A DNA stretch of 64,000 nucleotides from NCBI RefSeq assembly GCF_014701095.1, contig NZ_AP023439.1, forward strand, positions 3,336,001-3,400,000. The letters run 5' to 3'. A program made the translations under genes and the position numbers. The notes under the pieces were generated by a model, which searched no databases, had not been told where the DNA came from, and worked only from the letters and a program-made list of their open reading frames with translations. The number at the start of each line of letters is the position of its first letter. Position 1 is the first letter of the stretch. The stretch comes from Streptomyces tuirus. Its GTDB lineage: Bacteria > Actinomycetota > Actinomycetes > Streptomycetales > Streptomycetaceae. This document shows positions 36,737 to 45,329 of this stretch, piece after piece.

Positions 36737-36940
36737 TCAGGCAGAGACGCGAACCATGTCGGCCTGCGGTCCCTTCTGGCCCTGCGAGATCTCGAACTCG
36801 ACCCGCTGGCCCTCTTCAAGGGTGCGGTAGCCGTCCATCTGAATCGCGCTGTAGTGGACGAAAACATCCGCACCACCGTCGACCGCGATGAAGCCGTACC
36901 CCTTCTCCGCGTTGAACCACTTGACGGTGCCCTGAGCCAT
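36737..36940 (-). CDS. cspA: Cold shock protein CspA-type
   Basis: The 67-residue protein is a minimal cold-shock domain: [20 protein letters not shown] with RNP1 [11 protein letters not shown]2 DVFVHYSAI, and the end [11 protein letters not shown]. It binds single-stranded RNA and DNA and acts as an RNA chaperone. GGGGAG precedes the ATG at 36940; the upstream ATG at 36970 lacks a ribosome site. A 445-bp AT-richer region upstream suggests a long regulated leader. It corresponds to SCO4295. Confidence 0.95.
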   Translation of the reverse strand: MAQGTVKWFNAEKGYGFIAVDGGADVFVHYSAIQMDGYRTLEEGQRVEFEISQGQKGPQADMVRVSA

Positions 36941-37385
36941 GCCTAACTCCCCTATTACTGGCCCTTGCACAGATCCACACTTCGCGGATCCGGGTCAGAC
37001 CTCACCCCCCACGGTTGGGGGCGTGCGCCGGAACGCGTCGACCGCGGCTGAATGTATCTGTCCAACTGCCGTCTGCAACAGGTCAATCGGACGAGAATTC
37101 TGGACGCGCCGGGTCCGGAATGTAGGGAGAATTCGTCCGAATTCAGGGCAAGTCGGGCCGCACAAAGGGAACAAAAGCCGCAAAAGATGCGCACACTTTG
37201 GCTACATCTTGTCGGACTCGCAGCGGGAATTCAGGGTTCCGATCAGGGGATCGGGATCGCGTTCCCCAACTGTACCGCGCTCAATCACGCAGAATTGCCC
37301 CCTCCGCTTCTCTCACGGAGGGGGCAATTCGATGAACTCTCAGTGACGGCCGTTACCGAAGGTAATAACAGGCCGCCCGACCGGT
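36941..37385. other. Long AT-richer intergenic region upstream of cspA
   Basis: The 445 bp between the MoaD-like gene and cspA, both leftward, has lower GC than its surroundings, especially 37030-37260. It likely carries the cspA promoter and a long 5' leader, as is common for cold-shock genes. Open frames in it (for example 36939-37346 on the plus strand) have no ribosome site and no protein-like composition. The left-facing terminator at 37292-37330 lies inside it. Confidence 0.6.
37292..37330 (-). terminator. Strong terminator after the thrC - MoaD-like operon
   Basis: A perfect 15-bp stem, gaattgccccctccg / cggagggggcaattc, with a 9-nt loop. It lies 56 bp beyond the stop of the MoaD/ThiS-like gene. 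Its AT base pairs at the foot make it partly bidirectional. Confidence 0.9.
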
Positions 37386-37661
37386 TCAGCCGCCGGCGAC
37401 GGCGGGAATGATCGACACACCGGCACCGTCCGGCGTGGCCGTCTCCAGCCCCTGCTCGAACCGCACATCGTCGTCGTTGACGTACACGTTGACGAACCGA
37501 CGCAGCTTGCCCTGGTCGTCCAGCACCCGGGCGGCGATCCCGGTGTGGTTCTTCTCCAGGTCGGCGATGACCTCGCCGAGGGTCCCACCATCGGCGGACA
37601 CCTCAGCCTGCCCGCCGGTGTAGGTACGCAGGATGGTGGGGATGCGGACGGTGACGCTCAT
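37386..37661 (-). CDS. MoaD/ThiS-family sulfur-carrier protein
   Basis: The 91-residue ubiquitin-fold protein begins MSVTVRIPTILRTYTGGQ and ends VSIIPAVAGG, with the C-terminal Gly-Gly that is adenylated and thiocarboxylated in sulfur carriers. GGAGG precedes the ATG at 37661. It lies downstream of threonine synthase in the same direction, an arrangement conserved in actinobacteria. By analogy with CysO it may serve a sulfur-transfer route in amino-acid metabolism, but its partner is not visible here. Confidence 0.9.
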   Translation of the reverse strand: MSVTVRIPTILRTYTGGQAEVSADGGTLGEVIADLEKNHTGIAARVLDDQGKLRRFVNVYVNDDDVRFEQGLETATPDGAGVSIIPAVAGG

Positions 37662-37698
37662 GACTTGCAACCTCCGGGTTGGGTGACGCACCTGCTTC

Positions 37699-37770
37699 TA
37701 GGGGCGCGGGGCTGTGTCGATTTGCGGCTCCGCCGCGCGGGCGCGACCAGCCCCCACAGGCCCGCAGCAA
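37699..37770. repeat. Dispersed Streptomyces repeat, long variant
   Basis: The sequence begins taggggcgcggggctg and includes tgcggctccgccgcg and gcgaccagcccccac. It belongs to a GC-rich interspersed family common in Streptomyces intergenic regions. This copy sits between thrC and the MoaD-like gene. Confidence 0.65.
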
Positions 37771-37780
37771 ACAACGACGC

Positions 37781-39067
37781 TCAGACGAGCCCGGCCTCAC
37801 GGAAAGACTCGAGGCTGGGACGAATGGTCGCCGTCAGACCCGTGCCCGCCACCGCATCCAGCGTCTTGAGACCGTCCCCCGTGTTGAGCACCACCGTGGT
37901 CTTGGACGGATCCAGCAGCCCGTTCTCCAGCAGCTTCTTGGTGACACCCACCGTCACACCACCGGCGGTCTCCGCAAAGATCCCCTCGGTCCGGGCAAGG
38001 ACCTTGATCGCGTCGACGACCTGCTCGTCGTTCACGTCCTCCACCGCACCGCCGGTCCGCCGCGCGATGTCCAGCACGTAGGGCCCGTCCGCCGGGTTGC
38101 CGATGGCGAGCGACTTGGCGATGGTGTTCGGCTTCTGCGGGCGGACGACGTCGTGCCCGGCCTTGTAGGCGACGGACACCGGCGAGCAGCCCTCGGCCTG
38201 CGCACCGAAGATCTTGTACGGCTTGTCCTCGACGAGACCGAGCTTGATCAGCTCCTGAAGACCCTTGTCGATCTTCGTCAGCTGCGAGCCGGAGGCGATC
38301 GGCACCACGAGCTGGTCCGGCAGCTGCCAGCCGAGCTGCTCGCAGATCTCGTACGCGAGGGTCTTGGAGCCCTCCGCGTAGTACGGCCGGAGGTTGACGT
38401 TGACGAAGCCCCAGCCCTCACCGGCCGGGTCGCCGATGAGCTCGGAGCAGAAGCGGTTCACGTCGTCGTAGTTGCCCTCGATGCCGACGAGCTCGCCGCC
38501 GTAGACCGCGGCCATGACGACCTTGCCCTGCTCCAGGTCGTGCGGGATGAACACACAGGAACGGAAGCCGGCGCGGGCGGCGGCGGCGCCCACCGCACCG
38601 GCGAGGTTGCCGGTGGAGGAGCAGGAGAGCGTGGTGAAGCCGAAGGCGCGGGCGGCCTCCAGGGCCTGGGCGACGACGCGGTCCTTGAAGGAGTGCGTCG
38701 GGTTGCCGGAGTCGTCCTTCACGAACAGCTTGCCGGCGTCGACGCCCAGCTCGCGCGCGAGGTTGTCGGCCTTGACGAGCTTGGTCCAGCCGGGGTTGAT
38801 GTTCGGCTTGTCCGCGACGTCGGCCGGGACCGGCAGCAGCGGGGCGTAGCGCCAGATGTTCGCGGGTCCCGCTTCGATGCGCTTGCGGAGCTCTTCGGTT
38901 TCGTAGGCCGAGAAGTCGTAGGCGATCTCCAGCGGGCCGAAACACTCCTCGCACGCGAAGACCGGGCCGAGGGGCACGCGGTGACCGCATTCGCGGCAGC
39001 TCAGCGCGGCGGCGGGGCCGAGGTCTACGGTGGATTCGGTGGTGCTTGCAACAGTCTGCGCAGCCAT
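37781..39067 (-). CDS. thrC: Threonine synthase
   Basis: The 428-residue PLP enzyme converts O-phosphohomoserine to threonine. The PLP lysine is in GNPTHSFKDRVVAQAL, the phosphate loop in LSCSSTGNLAGAVGAAA, and an N-terminal four-cysteine rubredoxin-like knuckle (CRECGHRVPLG, FACEECFGP) marks the long-form actinobacterial enzyme. AGGAG followed by AAAGGG lies upstream of the ATG. It is followed by a dispersed repeat and the MoaD-like gene, then a strong terminator. It corresponds to SCO4293. Confidence 0.96.
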   Translation of the reverse strand: MAAQTVASTTESTVDLGPAAALSCRECGHRVPLGPVFACEECFGPLEIAYDFSAYETEELRKRIEAGPANIWRYAPLLPVPADVADKPNINPGWTKLVKADNLARELGVDAGKLFVKDDSGNPTHSFKDRVVAQALEAARAFGFTTLSCSSTGNLAGAVGAAAARAGFRSCVFIPHDLEQGKVVMAAVYGGELVGIEGNYDDVNRFCSELIGDPAGEGWGFVNVNLRPYYAEGSKTLAYEICEQLGWQLPDQLVVPIASGSQLTKIDKGLQELIKLGLVEDKPYKIFGAQAEGCSPVSVAYKAGHDVVRPQKPNTIAKSLAIGNPADGPYVLDIARRTGGAVEDVNDEQVVDAIKVLARTEGIFAETAGGVTVGVTKKLLENGLLDPSKTTVVLNTGDGLKTLDAVAGTGLTATIRPSLESFREAGLV

Positions 39068-39397
39068 GTGAGGCGAGGCCCTTTCTCCTCATCTTCCTCA
39101 CGACGCATCTCGCCGTGAGACGGATTTGGCACCTTCCCGAGCCGGGAGCCTCGCGCTGGCGGTCGACAGTGACCTACGAGTACCGACTGGAGGGTTGCCG
39201 GGGCTTCATCGGGCCGTTTCCCTCTGCCCCTCTGGATGAGCTGTATGTGGTTGTAAACGACGGCCGACCCCGGACATGCGATGGTCACCCGCGCTGTTCA
39301 AGACTGTAACCGACGACCAGGACAGTTGAGATAGTCGTCCGAACCGCGAGACGCGTCACATTCCGTCCCGCCGAGAGAACGCTAAGGAGCCGCCACG
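39068..39397. other. Divergent promoter region, thrC / gpgS
   Basis: The 330-bp gap between two divergent genes is AT-richer around 39240-39330, where the promoters probably lie. I see no recognisable riboswitch. The gpgS ribosome site GGAG is at 39386. Confidence 0.45.
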
Positions 39398-40342
39398 GTG
39401 CTGGAAGAAGTCGAGCGCTGGCTGAGCACCCGTTCCTGGTCCGCGAACGAGCGCCCGCTCCACCGGATCCTCGCCGCGAAGCAGCGCACGGGCCAGACGG
39501 TCAGCGTCGTACTGCCCGCTCTCAACGAGGAGGCGACGGTCGGGGACATCGTCTCCGTCATCCGCCACGACCTGATGCGGCAGGTGCCGCTCGTCGACGA
39601 ACTGGTCGTCGTCGACTCCGGGTCCACCGACCGCACGTCCGAGGTGGCCGCCGCCGCGGGCGCGCGGGTGGTGCACCGGGACGAGATACTCCCGCGCCTG
39701 CCCGCCGTGCCCGGCAAGGGCGAGGTGCTGTGGCGCTCGCTCCTGGTCACCCGCGGGGACATCGTCTGCTTCGTCGACGCCGACCTCAAGGACTTCTCGT
39801 CCGACTTCGTCTCCGGGATCGTGGGCCCGCTGCTCACCGAGCCGGACGTGGACCTGGTGAAGGCCATGTACGACCGCCCGCTGGCCGGGGCCTCCGGGCA
39901 GGGCGGCCGGGTCACGGAACTGATGGCGCGCCCGCTGCTCAACATGCACTGGCCGCAGCTGGCCGGCTTCGTGCAGCCGCTCGGCGGCGAGTACGCGGCC
40001 CGCCGCTCCCTGCTGGAGCAGCTGCCGTTCCCCGTCGGGTACGGCGTGGAGCTGGGCATGCTGGTCGACGCCCTGCACCTGGCGGGCCTGGACGCCCTCG
40101 CCCAGGTGGACGTGGGGGTGCGCAGGCACCGCCACCAGGACGGGCAGGCGCTGGGCCGGATGGCCGCCGCGATCTACCGCACGGCCCAGCTGCGGCTCGC
40201 CCGCGGGCATCTGATCCGGCCGGCCCTGACGCAGTTCGAGCGCGGGGAGGACGGCTTCGAGCCGCGGACGTACTCCGTGGACACCGAGGAGCGTCCGCCG
40301 ATGGTGGACATCGCCGAGTACCAGGCGCGGAGAGCGGCCTGA
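39398..40342 (+). CDS. gpgS: Glucosyl-3-phosphoglycerate synthase
   Basis: The 314-residue GT-A glycosyltransferase (GT81-type) transfers glucose from an NDP-sugar to 3-phosphoglycerate, giving the precursor of glucosylglycerate. Family marks are VVLPALNEEATVGDIVSVI, VDSGSTDRTSEVA, the metal-binding DAD in CFVDADLKDFSSD, and QPLGGEYAARRSLLEQLPF. The GTG start has GGAG 8 nt upstream. It is followed after about 73 bp by otsA and otsB, grouping compatible-solute synthesis. Confidence 0.93.
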   Translation: MLEEVERWLSTRSWSANERPLHRILAAKQRTGQTVSVVLPALNEEATVGDIVSVIRHDLMRQVPLVDELVVVDSGSTDRTSEVAAAAGARVVHRDEILPRLPAVPGKGEVLWRSLLVTRGDIVCFVDADLKDFSSDFVSGIVGPLLTEPDVDLVKAMYDRPLAGASGQGGRVTELMARPLLNMHWPQLAGFVQPLGGEYAARRSLLEQLPFPVGYGVELGMLVDALHLAGLDALAQVDVGVRRHRHQDGQALGRMAAAIYRTAQLRLARGHLIRPALTQFERGEDGFEPRTYSVDTEERPPMVDIAEYQARRAA

Positions 40343-40415
40343 CCGGGACGGTTTTCGGCCGGACGGGTCAGATCCGCACGTTTGAGCGTCCGGGGCCCGG
40401 GCTAGGTTGAGGCTT

Positions 40416-41804
40416 ATGGCTTCGACGAACGGTGCTGCACAGGTGCTGGTGGCCTCCAACCGGGGTCCCGTCTCGTACACGGTGGGCGAGGACGGTTCGC
40501 TGGAGGCCAAACGGGGCGGTGGCGGGCTGGTCTCCGGGCTCTCCGCGATCGGCTCCGACGCGGACGCGCTGTGGGTGTGCTCGGCGCTGTCCGACGGCGA
40601 CCGGGAGGCGGTGCGGCGCGGGGTCGGCGAGGACGGCGTGCGGATGCTGGACATCCCGGCCGACGTGCACGCCGACGCCTACAACGGCATCGCCAACTCG
40701 GTCCTGTGGTTCGTCCACCACATGCTCTACCAGACGCCGCTGGAGCCGGTCTTCGACGCGGAGTTCCGGCGGCAGTGGGCGTCCTACGAGGCGTACAACC
40801 GGGCGTTCGCCGAGGCGCTGGCCGAGGAGGCGGCCCGGGGCGCGGCGGTCGTGGTGCAGGACTACCACCTCACGCTGGTGCCGGGCATGCTCCGCGAGCT
40901 GCGGCCCGACCTGCGCATCGGGCACTTCTCGCACACGCCGTGGGCGCCGCCGGAGTACTTCCGGATGCTGCCGGACGACGTGGCCGGGCAGGTGCTGCGC
41001 GGCATGCTCGGCGCGGACCGGCTGGGCTTCCTCACCGAGCGCTGGGCGGAGGCGTTCACCGCGTGCGCCGAGCGGTTCGCGGGCGGGCTCGGCGGCACGC
41101 GGGTGGGGGTGCACGGGCTGGGCGCCGACGCGGACTTCCTGCGCAAGCGGGCGCACGAGCCGGACGTCGACGAGCGGATGGCCGCGCTGCGGCAGGAGAT
41201 CGGCGAGGGCCGGCGCACCATCGTCCGGGTCGACCGCACCGAGCTGTCCAAGAACATCGTGCGCGGCCTGCTGGCCTACCGCCGGCTGCTGGAGGCGCAC
41301 GCCGAGTGGCGCGAGCGGGTGGTGCACGTCGCCTTCGCGTACCCCTCGCGGCAGGACCTCGCGGTGTACCGGGACTACACGGCCGAGGTGCAGCGGCTCG
41401 CCGACGAGATCAACGCCGAGTACGGCACGCCCGGGTGGACCCCGGTCCTCCTCAACCTCAAGGACGACTTCGCCCGCTCGCTGGCCGCCTACCGGCTGGC
41501 CGACGTGGCCCTGGTCAACCCCATCCGCGACGGCATGAACCTCGTCGCCAAGGAGATCCCGGTGATCTCCGACGCGGGCTGCGCGCTGGTGCTGTCGCGG
41601 GAGGCCGGGGCGCACGAGGAGCTGGGCGAGGACGCGCTCACGGTGAACCCCTACGACATCACGGGCACGGCGTCGGCCCTGCACGAGGCCCTGTCGATGC
41701 GCCCGGAGGAACGCGCCGAACGCGGCAAGCGCCTGGCCGCGGCGGCGACGGCACTGCCACCGGCGCAGTGGTTCGTCGACCAGCTCGACGCGTTGAGGGG
41801 CTGA
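40416..41804 (+). CDS. otsA: Trehalose-6-phosphate synthase
   Basis: The 462-residue GT20 enzyme makes trehalose 6-phosphate from NDP-glucose and glucose 6-phosphate. Marks are VLVASNRGPVSY, KRGGGGLVSGL (donor-phosphate loop), VVVQDYHLTLVP, FSHTPWAPPEYF, and LVNPIRDGMNLVAKE. GAGG precedes the ATG at 40416 at short distance. otsB follows after 7 bp, so the pair is translated together. It is part of stress and spore carbohydrate metabolism. Confidence 0.95.
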   Translation: MASTNGAAQVLVASNRGPVSYTVGEDGSLEAKRGGGGLVSGLSAIGSDADALWVCSALSDGDREAVRRGVGEDGVRMLDIPADVHADAYNGIANSVLWFVHHMLYQTPLEPVFDAEFRRQWASYEAYNRAFAEALAEEAARGAAVVVQDYHLTLVPGMLRELRPDLRIGHFSHTPWAPPEYFRMLPDDVAGQVLRGMLGADRLGFLTERWAEAFTACAERFAGGLGGTRVGVHGLGADADFLRKRAHEPDVDERMAALRQEIGEGRRTIVRVDRTELSKNIVRGLLAYRRLLEAHAEWRERVVHVAFAYPSRQDLAVYRDYTAEVQRLADEINAEYGTPGWTPVLLNLKDDFARSLAAYRLADVALVNPIRDGMNLVAKEIPVISDAGCALVLSREAGAHEELGEDALTVNPYDITGTASALHEALSMRPEERAERGKRLAAAATALPPAQWFVDQLDALRG

Positions 41805-41811
41805 GAGCCGG

Positions 41812-42633
41812 ATGAGCAGCCTTCCCACCCCCGCCACGCAGGCCGGGCAGGACGGCCTCGACGCCCTCCTCGCGCAGCCCGGCAAGGCACTGATCGGGCT
41901 CGACTTCGACGGGACGCTCGCGCCGATCGTGGCCGATCCGGAGCTGGCCCGGGCCCACCCCCGGGCGCTGTCCGCGCTGGCCGCCCTCGCGCCGAAGGTG
42001 GCCGCCGTCGCGGTGATCACCGGCCGGCCGGCCGAGGTCGCGGTGCGCAACGGCGGCTTCGCGGACGTGCCGGGTCTGGAGCACCTCGTCGTCCTCGGGC
42101 ACTACGGCGCCGAGCGGTGGGACGCCCGCACCGGCAAGGTCACCGCGCCCGAGCCGCACCCCGGCGTCGCGGCCGTACGCGCCGAGCTGCCCGGGCTGCT
42201 CGACGGGAGCGGGACCTGGATCGAGGACAAGGGCAGGGCGGTGGCCGTGCACACCCGCCGGGCCGCCGACCCGCAGGCCGCCTTCGACGCCCTGCGCGAG
42301 CCGCTCACCGACCTGGCGACCCGGCACGGCCTGATCGTCGAGCCCGGCCGCATGGTCCTGGAACTGCGCCCGCCCGGCATGGACAAGGGCGTCGCCCTGA
42401 CCGGCTTCGCCCAGGAGATCGGCGCCGGTTCGGTCCTCTACGCCGGCGACGACCTGGGCGACCTGCCCGCCTACGCGGCCGTCGACACCCTCCGCACGAC
42501 CGGCACCCCGGGCCTGCTGGTGTGCAGCGGCAGCGACGAGGTGACGGAACTGCGCAAGCGAGCGGACGTGGTGGTGAACGGCCCGGAGGGGGTCGTGGAC
42601 CTGCTGGCGGCCTTGGCGGACCGGATCGGCTGA
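41812..42633 (+). CDS. otsB: Trehalose-6-phosphate phosphatase
   Basis: The 273-residue HAD-superfamily phosphatase removes phosphate from trehalose 6-phosphate. Motif I is GLDFDGTLAPIV, motif II the threonine in VITGRPAEV, motif III the lysine region near DKGVALTGF, and motif IV YAGDDLGDLPAY. It lies 7 bp after otsA. A dispersed repeat begins 16 bp after the stop. Confidence 0.95.
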   Translation: MSSLPTPATQAGQDGLDALLAQPGKALIGLDFDGTLAPIVADPELARAHPRALSALAALAPKVAAVAVITGRPAEVAVRNGGFADVPGLEHLVVLGHYGAERWDARTGKVTAPEPHPGVAAVRAELPGLLDGSGTWIEDKGRAVAVHTRRAADPQAAFDALREPLTDLATRHGLIVEPGRMVLELRPPGMDKGVALTGFAQEIGAGSVLYAGDDLGDLPAYAAVDTLRTTGTPGLLVCSGSDEVTELRKRADVVVNGPEGVVDLLAALADRIG

Positions 42634-42648
42634 AGGACACGTCCCCCT

Positions 42649-42707
42649 TAGGGGCGCGGGGAACTGCGCGAGCAACCACAACGGGCCCGCAGCCCGCGAC
42701 GGCCGGG
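42649..42707. repeat. Dispersed Streptomyces repeat, GGGGCGCGGGGAACTGCGCG family
   Basis: This copy follows the otsB stop and reads ggggcgcggggaactgcgcg, then agcaaccacaacgggcccgc. Close relatives occur at 45341, 53010 and 53055 in this window. Confidence 0.75.
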
Positions 42708-42716
42708 AATCCCCAC

Positions 42717-42962
42717 TCACCGCTCGGACCGACGCCGCTCCCGAACCCGCCGCAACCGATTCACCGTCACCGGATCATGCTCCAACGCCCGCGCATCATC
42801 CAGCAGCGCATTGAGAAGCTGGTAGTAGCGCACAGGGGCGAGCCCCAGCTCCTCCCGTATCGCCCGCTCCTTCGCACCGGGCCCGGAGAACCCCCGGCGC
42901 TCGAGCGCGAGAATGTCCCGCTCCCGACGCCCGAGCCCCTGCTCACCCGCGTCCTCATCCAT
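42717..42962 (-). CDS. DUF3263 protein
   Basis: The 81-residue helical protein reads GRRERDILALERRGFSGPG and REELGLAPVRYYQLLNALLD, the DUF3263 pattern. The RYYQLLNALLDD part resembles a DNA-recognition helix, so it may be a small DNA-binding protein; this is inference. The start is uncertain: the ATG at 42962 was chosen, and a GTG at 42971 is possible. It is downstream of the sugar-binding lipoprotein gene in the same direction. Confidence 0.85.
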   Translation of the reverse strand: MDEDAGEQGLGRRERDILALERRGFSGPGAKERAIREELGLAPVRYYQLLNALLDDARALEHDPVTVNRLRRVRERRRSER

Positions 42963-43000
42963 GAACGGCACCGTAACGCCCCCCACCGACAGCAGCGAAG

Positions 43001-44269
43001 CTACTCCGCACTCTCCGCCCGAGCCGCCCCCGCCTGAAGGTGCCCAAGGACGCCCGTGGGGCTGCCGCCGGGCGCGACGGCCTTGCCGATCTGCTGCTTG
43101 ACCTGGGAGGCGACGTCGGCCCAGGACGTCTTGCCGACCGGGTAGAGCTCGGAGGCCAGCAGCTCCTCCAGGAACGGCCTGAGGTGCCGGTCCTCGTCGG
43201 AGGCGGCCATCGTGCCGGACGCGGAGGAGGTGACCGGCAGCAGGTCGTACTCGCGGGAGAAGGCCAGCACGTTCTTCTCGCTGTAGACGAAGTCGAGGAA
43301 ATCGCCCACCTGGTCACGGTGGCCGTTCTTGCGGAACGCCGTCATCCAGTCGGTGACGCCGAGCGTGGACCTGCTCGGGCCCTCCTTGCCCGGCGTGGGC
43401 ACCATCCCGTACTTGACGCCCTTCTTGGCGGCGATCTTCATCAGCGAGGGGTGGCCGTTGAGCATGCCGACCTGGCCCTTGGCGAAGGCGGCGAACGCCG
43501 CGGCCCGGTTCAGCTCCCCGGGCGCGACCGGCCCGGTCAGGTCCTTGCCGACCAGGTCCTGCTTCAGCCAGGAGAAGGTGTCGATGTTCTCCGGGGAGTC
43601 GATGCCGTAGCTGTCGACGCCGTCGGTGTAGCCGCCCCCGCCGCTGAGCATCCACTGCATGGTCTCGGCCTGTGCCTCCTCGGGGCCGAGGGGCAGCGCG
43701 TACGGGTACTTCACGCCCTCGGCCTTGAGCGCCTCGGCGTCCGCGGCCAGGTCGTTCCAGGACCCGGGCGGGGTGATGCCGGCCTTGGCGAAGAGGGTCT
43801 TGTTGTAGAAGAGCACGCGGGTGGAGGCGGCGAAGGGCAGCCCGTACTGCACGCCCCTCACCTGGCCCGCGGAGGCCAGCTGCCCCACGAAGTCGGCCTG
43901 TGTGCGTATGGAGAGCAGGTCGTCGGCCTTGTAGAGCTGGTCCTGGGCGGCGTAGTCGGCGTACGCGCCGATCTGCGCCATGTCCGGCGGGTCACCGGCG
44001 GCGACCATCTCCCTGACCTTGCGGTCGACGTCGTTCCAGGAGTGGACGCTGACGTCGATCTCGACGTCGGGGTGGTCGGCCTCGTACTCCTCGACGAGCT
44101 TGTCCCAGTACTTCTTCGAGCTGTTGGCCGCGCTGTCGCCGTAGTCGGCGGCGACCAGCTTCAGGGTCACGTCGGCCGATCCGCCGGTGACGCCGCAGCC
44201 GCCGAGGACCGCCGTCATGCCCAGTGCGGACACCACCGCGATCGTTCCTGCCATCCGCCGACGCTGCAC
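43001..44269 (-). CDS. ABC-transporter sugar-binding lipoprotein
   Basis: The 422-residue family-1 extracellular solute-binding protein has a signal with lipobox LGGC (Cys-25), then NSSKKYWDKLVEEYEADHPD and GVQYGLPFAASTRVLFYNK, typical of oligosaccharide-binding proteins. No permease genes are adjacent, so it must share permeases or use a distant set. The ATPase would likely be MsiK, encoded at the right end of this window. It is divergent from nagK; two DasR-type sites lie between them, suggesting control by aminosugars. GTG start with AAGAG upstream. Confidence 0.9.
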   Translation of the reverse strand: MQRRRMAGTIAVVSALGMTAVLGGCGVTGGSADVTLKLVAADYGDSAANSSKKYWDKLVEEYEADHPDVEIDVSVHSWNDVDRKVREMVAAGDPPDMAQIGAYADYAAQDQLYKADDLLSIRTQADFVGQLASAGQVRGVQYGLPFAASTRVLFYNKTLFAKAGITPPGSWNDLAADAEALKAEGVKYPYALPLGPEEAQAETMQWMLSGGGGYTDGVDSYGIDSPENIDTFSWLKQDLVGKDLTGPVAPGELNRAAAFAAFAKGQVGMLNGHPSLMKIAAKKGVKYGMVPTPGKEGPSRSTLGVTDWMTAFRKNGHRDQVGDFLDFVYSEKNVLAFSREYDLLPVTSSASGTMAASDEDRHLRPFLEELLASELYPVGKTSWADVASQVKQQIGKAVAPGGSPTGVLGHLQAGAARAESAE

Positions 44270-44325
44270 CGCTGCTCTTCCCCAACCCCGGCGTCACCGC
44301 CGCCGAAACATTTCGATATCCGGAA

Positions 44326-44341
44326 CAAGGTCTACACCACG
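44326..44341. promoter_or_regulatory. DasR-type site (dre) 1, nagK / binding-protein intergenic
   Basis: On the minus strand the core reads TGGTGTAGACC, one mismatch from the DasR element core TGGTCTAGACC. It lies between the divergent nagK and binding-protein genes. Control of nagKA by DasR is known in S. coelicolor. Confidence 0.7.
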
Positions 44342-44343
44342 TG

Positions 44344-44359
44344 AATGGACTAGACCTCT
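44344..44359. promoter_or_regulatory. DasR-type site (dre) 2, nagK promoter region
   Basis: AATGGACTAGACCTCT matches the DasR element with core TGGaCTAGACC, one mismatch. It ends 28 bp before the nagK GTG and probably covers the promoter. Confidence 0.75.
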
Positions 44360-44387
44360 TGCGGGTCCCCGGGTCACACTGTTCTCC

Positions 44388-45329
44388 GTGAAACATGTCA
44401 TCGCCCTCGACGTGGGCGGCACCGGAATGAAGGCCGCGCTGGTTGGGCCGGGGGGCGAGGTGCTGCACCGGGCCCGCCGGGCCACCGGACGCGCCCAGGG
44501 ACCGGACGCCGTGATCGCGGGCATCCTGGACTTCGCCGCCGAGCTGCGCGCGTACGGCGCCGAGCGTTTCGGCACGCCCGCGTCCGCCGCCGGTGTGGCC
44601 GTGCCCGGCATCGTCGACGAGGCGCACGGCCTCGCCGTCTACGCCGCCAACCTCGGCTGGCGCGACGTCCCGCTGCGCGACCTGCTGACGCAGCGGCTCG
44701 GCGTCCCGGTCGCCCTCGGCCACGACGTGCGCACCGGCGGCCTCGCCGAGGGGCGGGTCGGCGCGGGCCGGGGCGCGGACCGGTTCCTGTTCGTGGCCCT
44801 GGGCACCGGCATCGCGGGCGCCATCGGCGTCGACGGCCGGGTCGAGGCGGGCGCGCACGGCTTCGCGGGCGAGATCGGCCACATCGTCGTACGCCCCGGC
44901 GGGGCCCCCTGCCCCTGCGGGCAGCACGGCTGTCTGGAGCGCTTCGCCTCGGCGGCAGCCGTGAGCGAGGCCTGGGCCGCGGCCTCGGGCGACCCGGGCG
45001 CCGACGCCGCCGACTGCGCCAAGGCGGTGGACGCCGGCGACCCGAAGGCCGAGGCGGTCTGGCAGGAGGCCGTGGCCGCCCTGGCCGACGGCCTGGTCAC
45101 GGCCCTGACCCTGCTGGATCCCCGCGTCCTGATCATCGGCGGCGGGCTGGCGGAGGCGGGAGAGACCCTCTTCACGCCGCTGAGGGAAGCGATCCGCAGC
45201 CGCATCACCTTCCAGAAACAGCCGGCACTCGTCCCGGCGGCGCTGGGTGACACGGCCGGATGTCTCGGTGCTGGGCTCCTGGCCTGGGATCTCCTCGACC
45301 ACACCGACCGCATGGAGGTAACCCCCTGA
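44388..45329 (+). CDS. nagK: N-acetylglucosamine kinase (ROK family)
   Basis: The 313-residue ROK kinase phosphorylates N-acetylglucosamine at C6. Marks are the ATP-binding DVGGTGMKAALV, the ExGH motif in HGFAGEIGHIVV, and the zinc motif CPCGQHGCLERF. No strong ribosome site precedes the GTG, so a short or absent leader is possible. It overlaps nagA by one base (TGATG) and its last codons contain GGAGG for nagA, so the pair is translationally coupled. The locus matches nagKA (SCO4285-SCO4284) with two dre sites upstream. Confidence 0.9.
   Translation: MKHVIALDVGGTGMKAALVGPGGEVLHRARRATGRAQGPDAVIAGILDFAAELRAYGAERFGTPASAAGVAVPGIVDEAHGLAVYAANLGWRDVPLRDLLTQRLGVPVALGHDVRTGGLAEGRVGAGRGADRFLFVALGTGIAGAIGVDGRVEAGAHGFAGEIGHIVVRPGGAPCPCGQHGCLERFASAAAVSEAWAAASGDPGADAADCAKAVDAGDPKAEAVWQEAVAALADGLVTALTLLDPRVLIIGGGLAEAGETLFTPLREAIRSRITFQKQPALVPAALGDTAGCLGAGLLAWDLLDHTDRMEVTP

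Noticed and set aside
36939..37346. A 135-codon plus-strand frame upstream of cspA
   Set aside because: It has no ribosome site, an odd composition, and overlaps the cspA start and a strong terminator. It more likely reflects the AT-richer leader.
39068..39397. Riboswitch or attenuator leader for thrC
   Set aside because: No conserved riboswitch core or leader peptide rich in Thr/Ile codons could be recognised.
42649..42707. Rho-independent terminator of otsB
   Set aside because: The sequence matches the dispersed repeat family; a hairpin is possible, but it is not a clean stem, so it is listed as a repeat.
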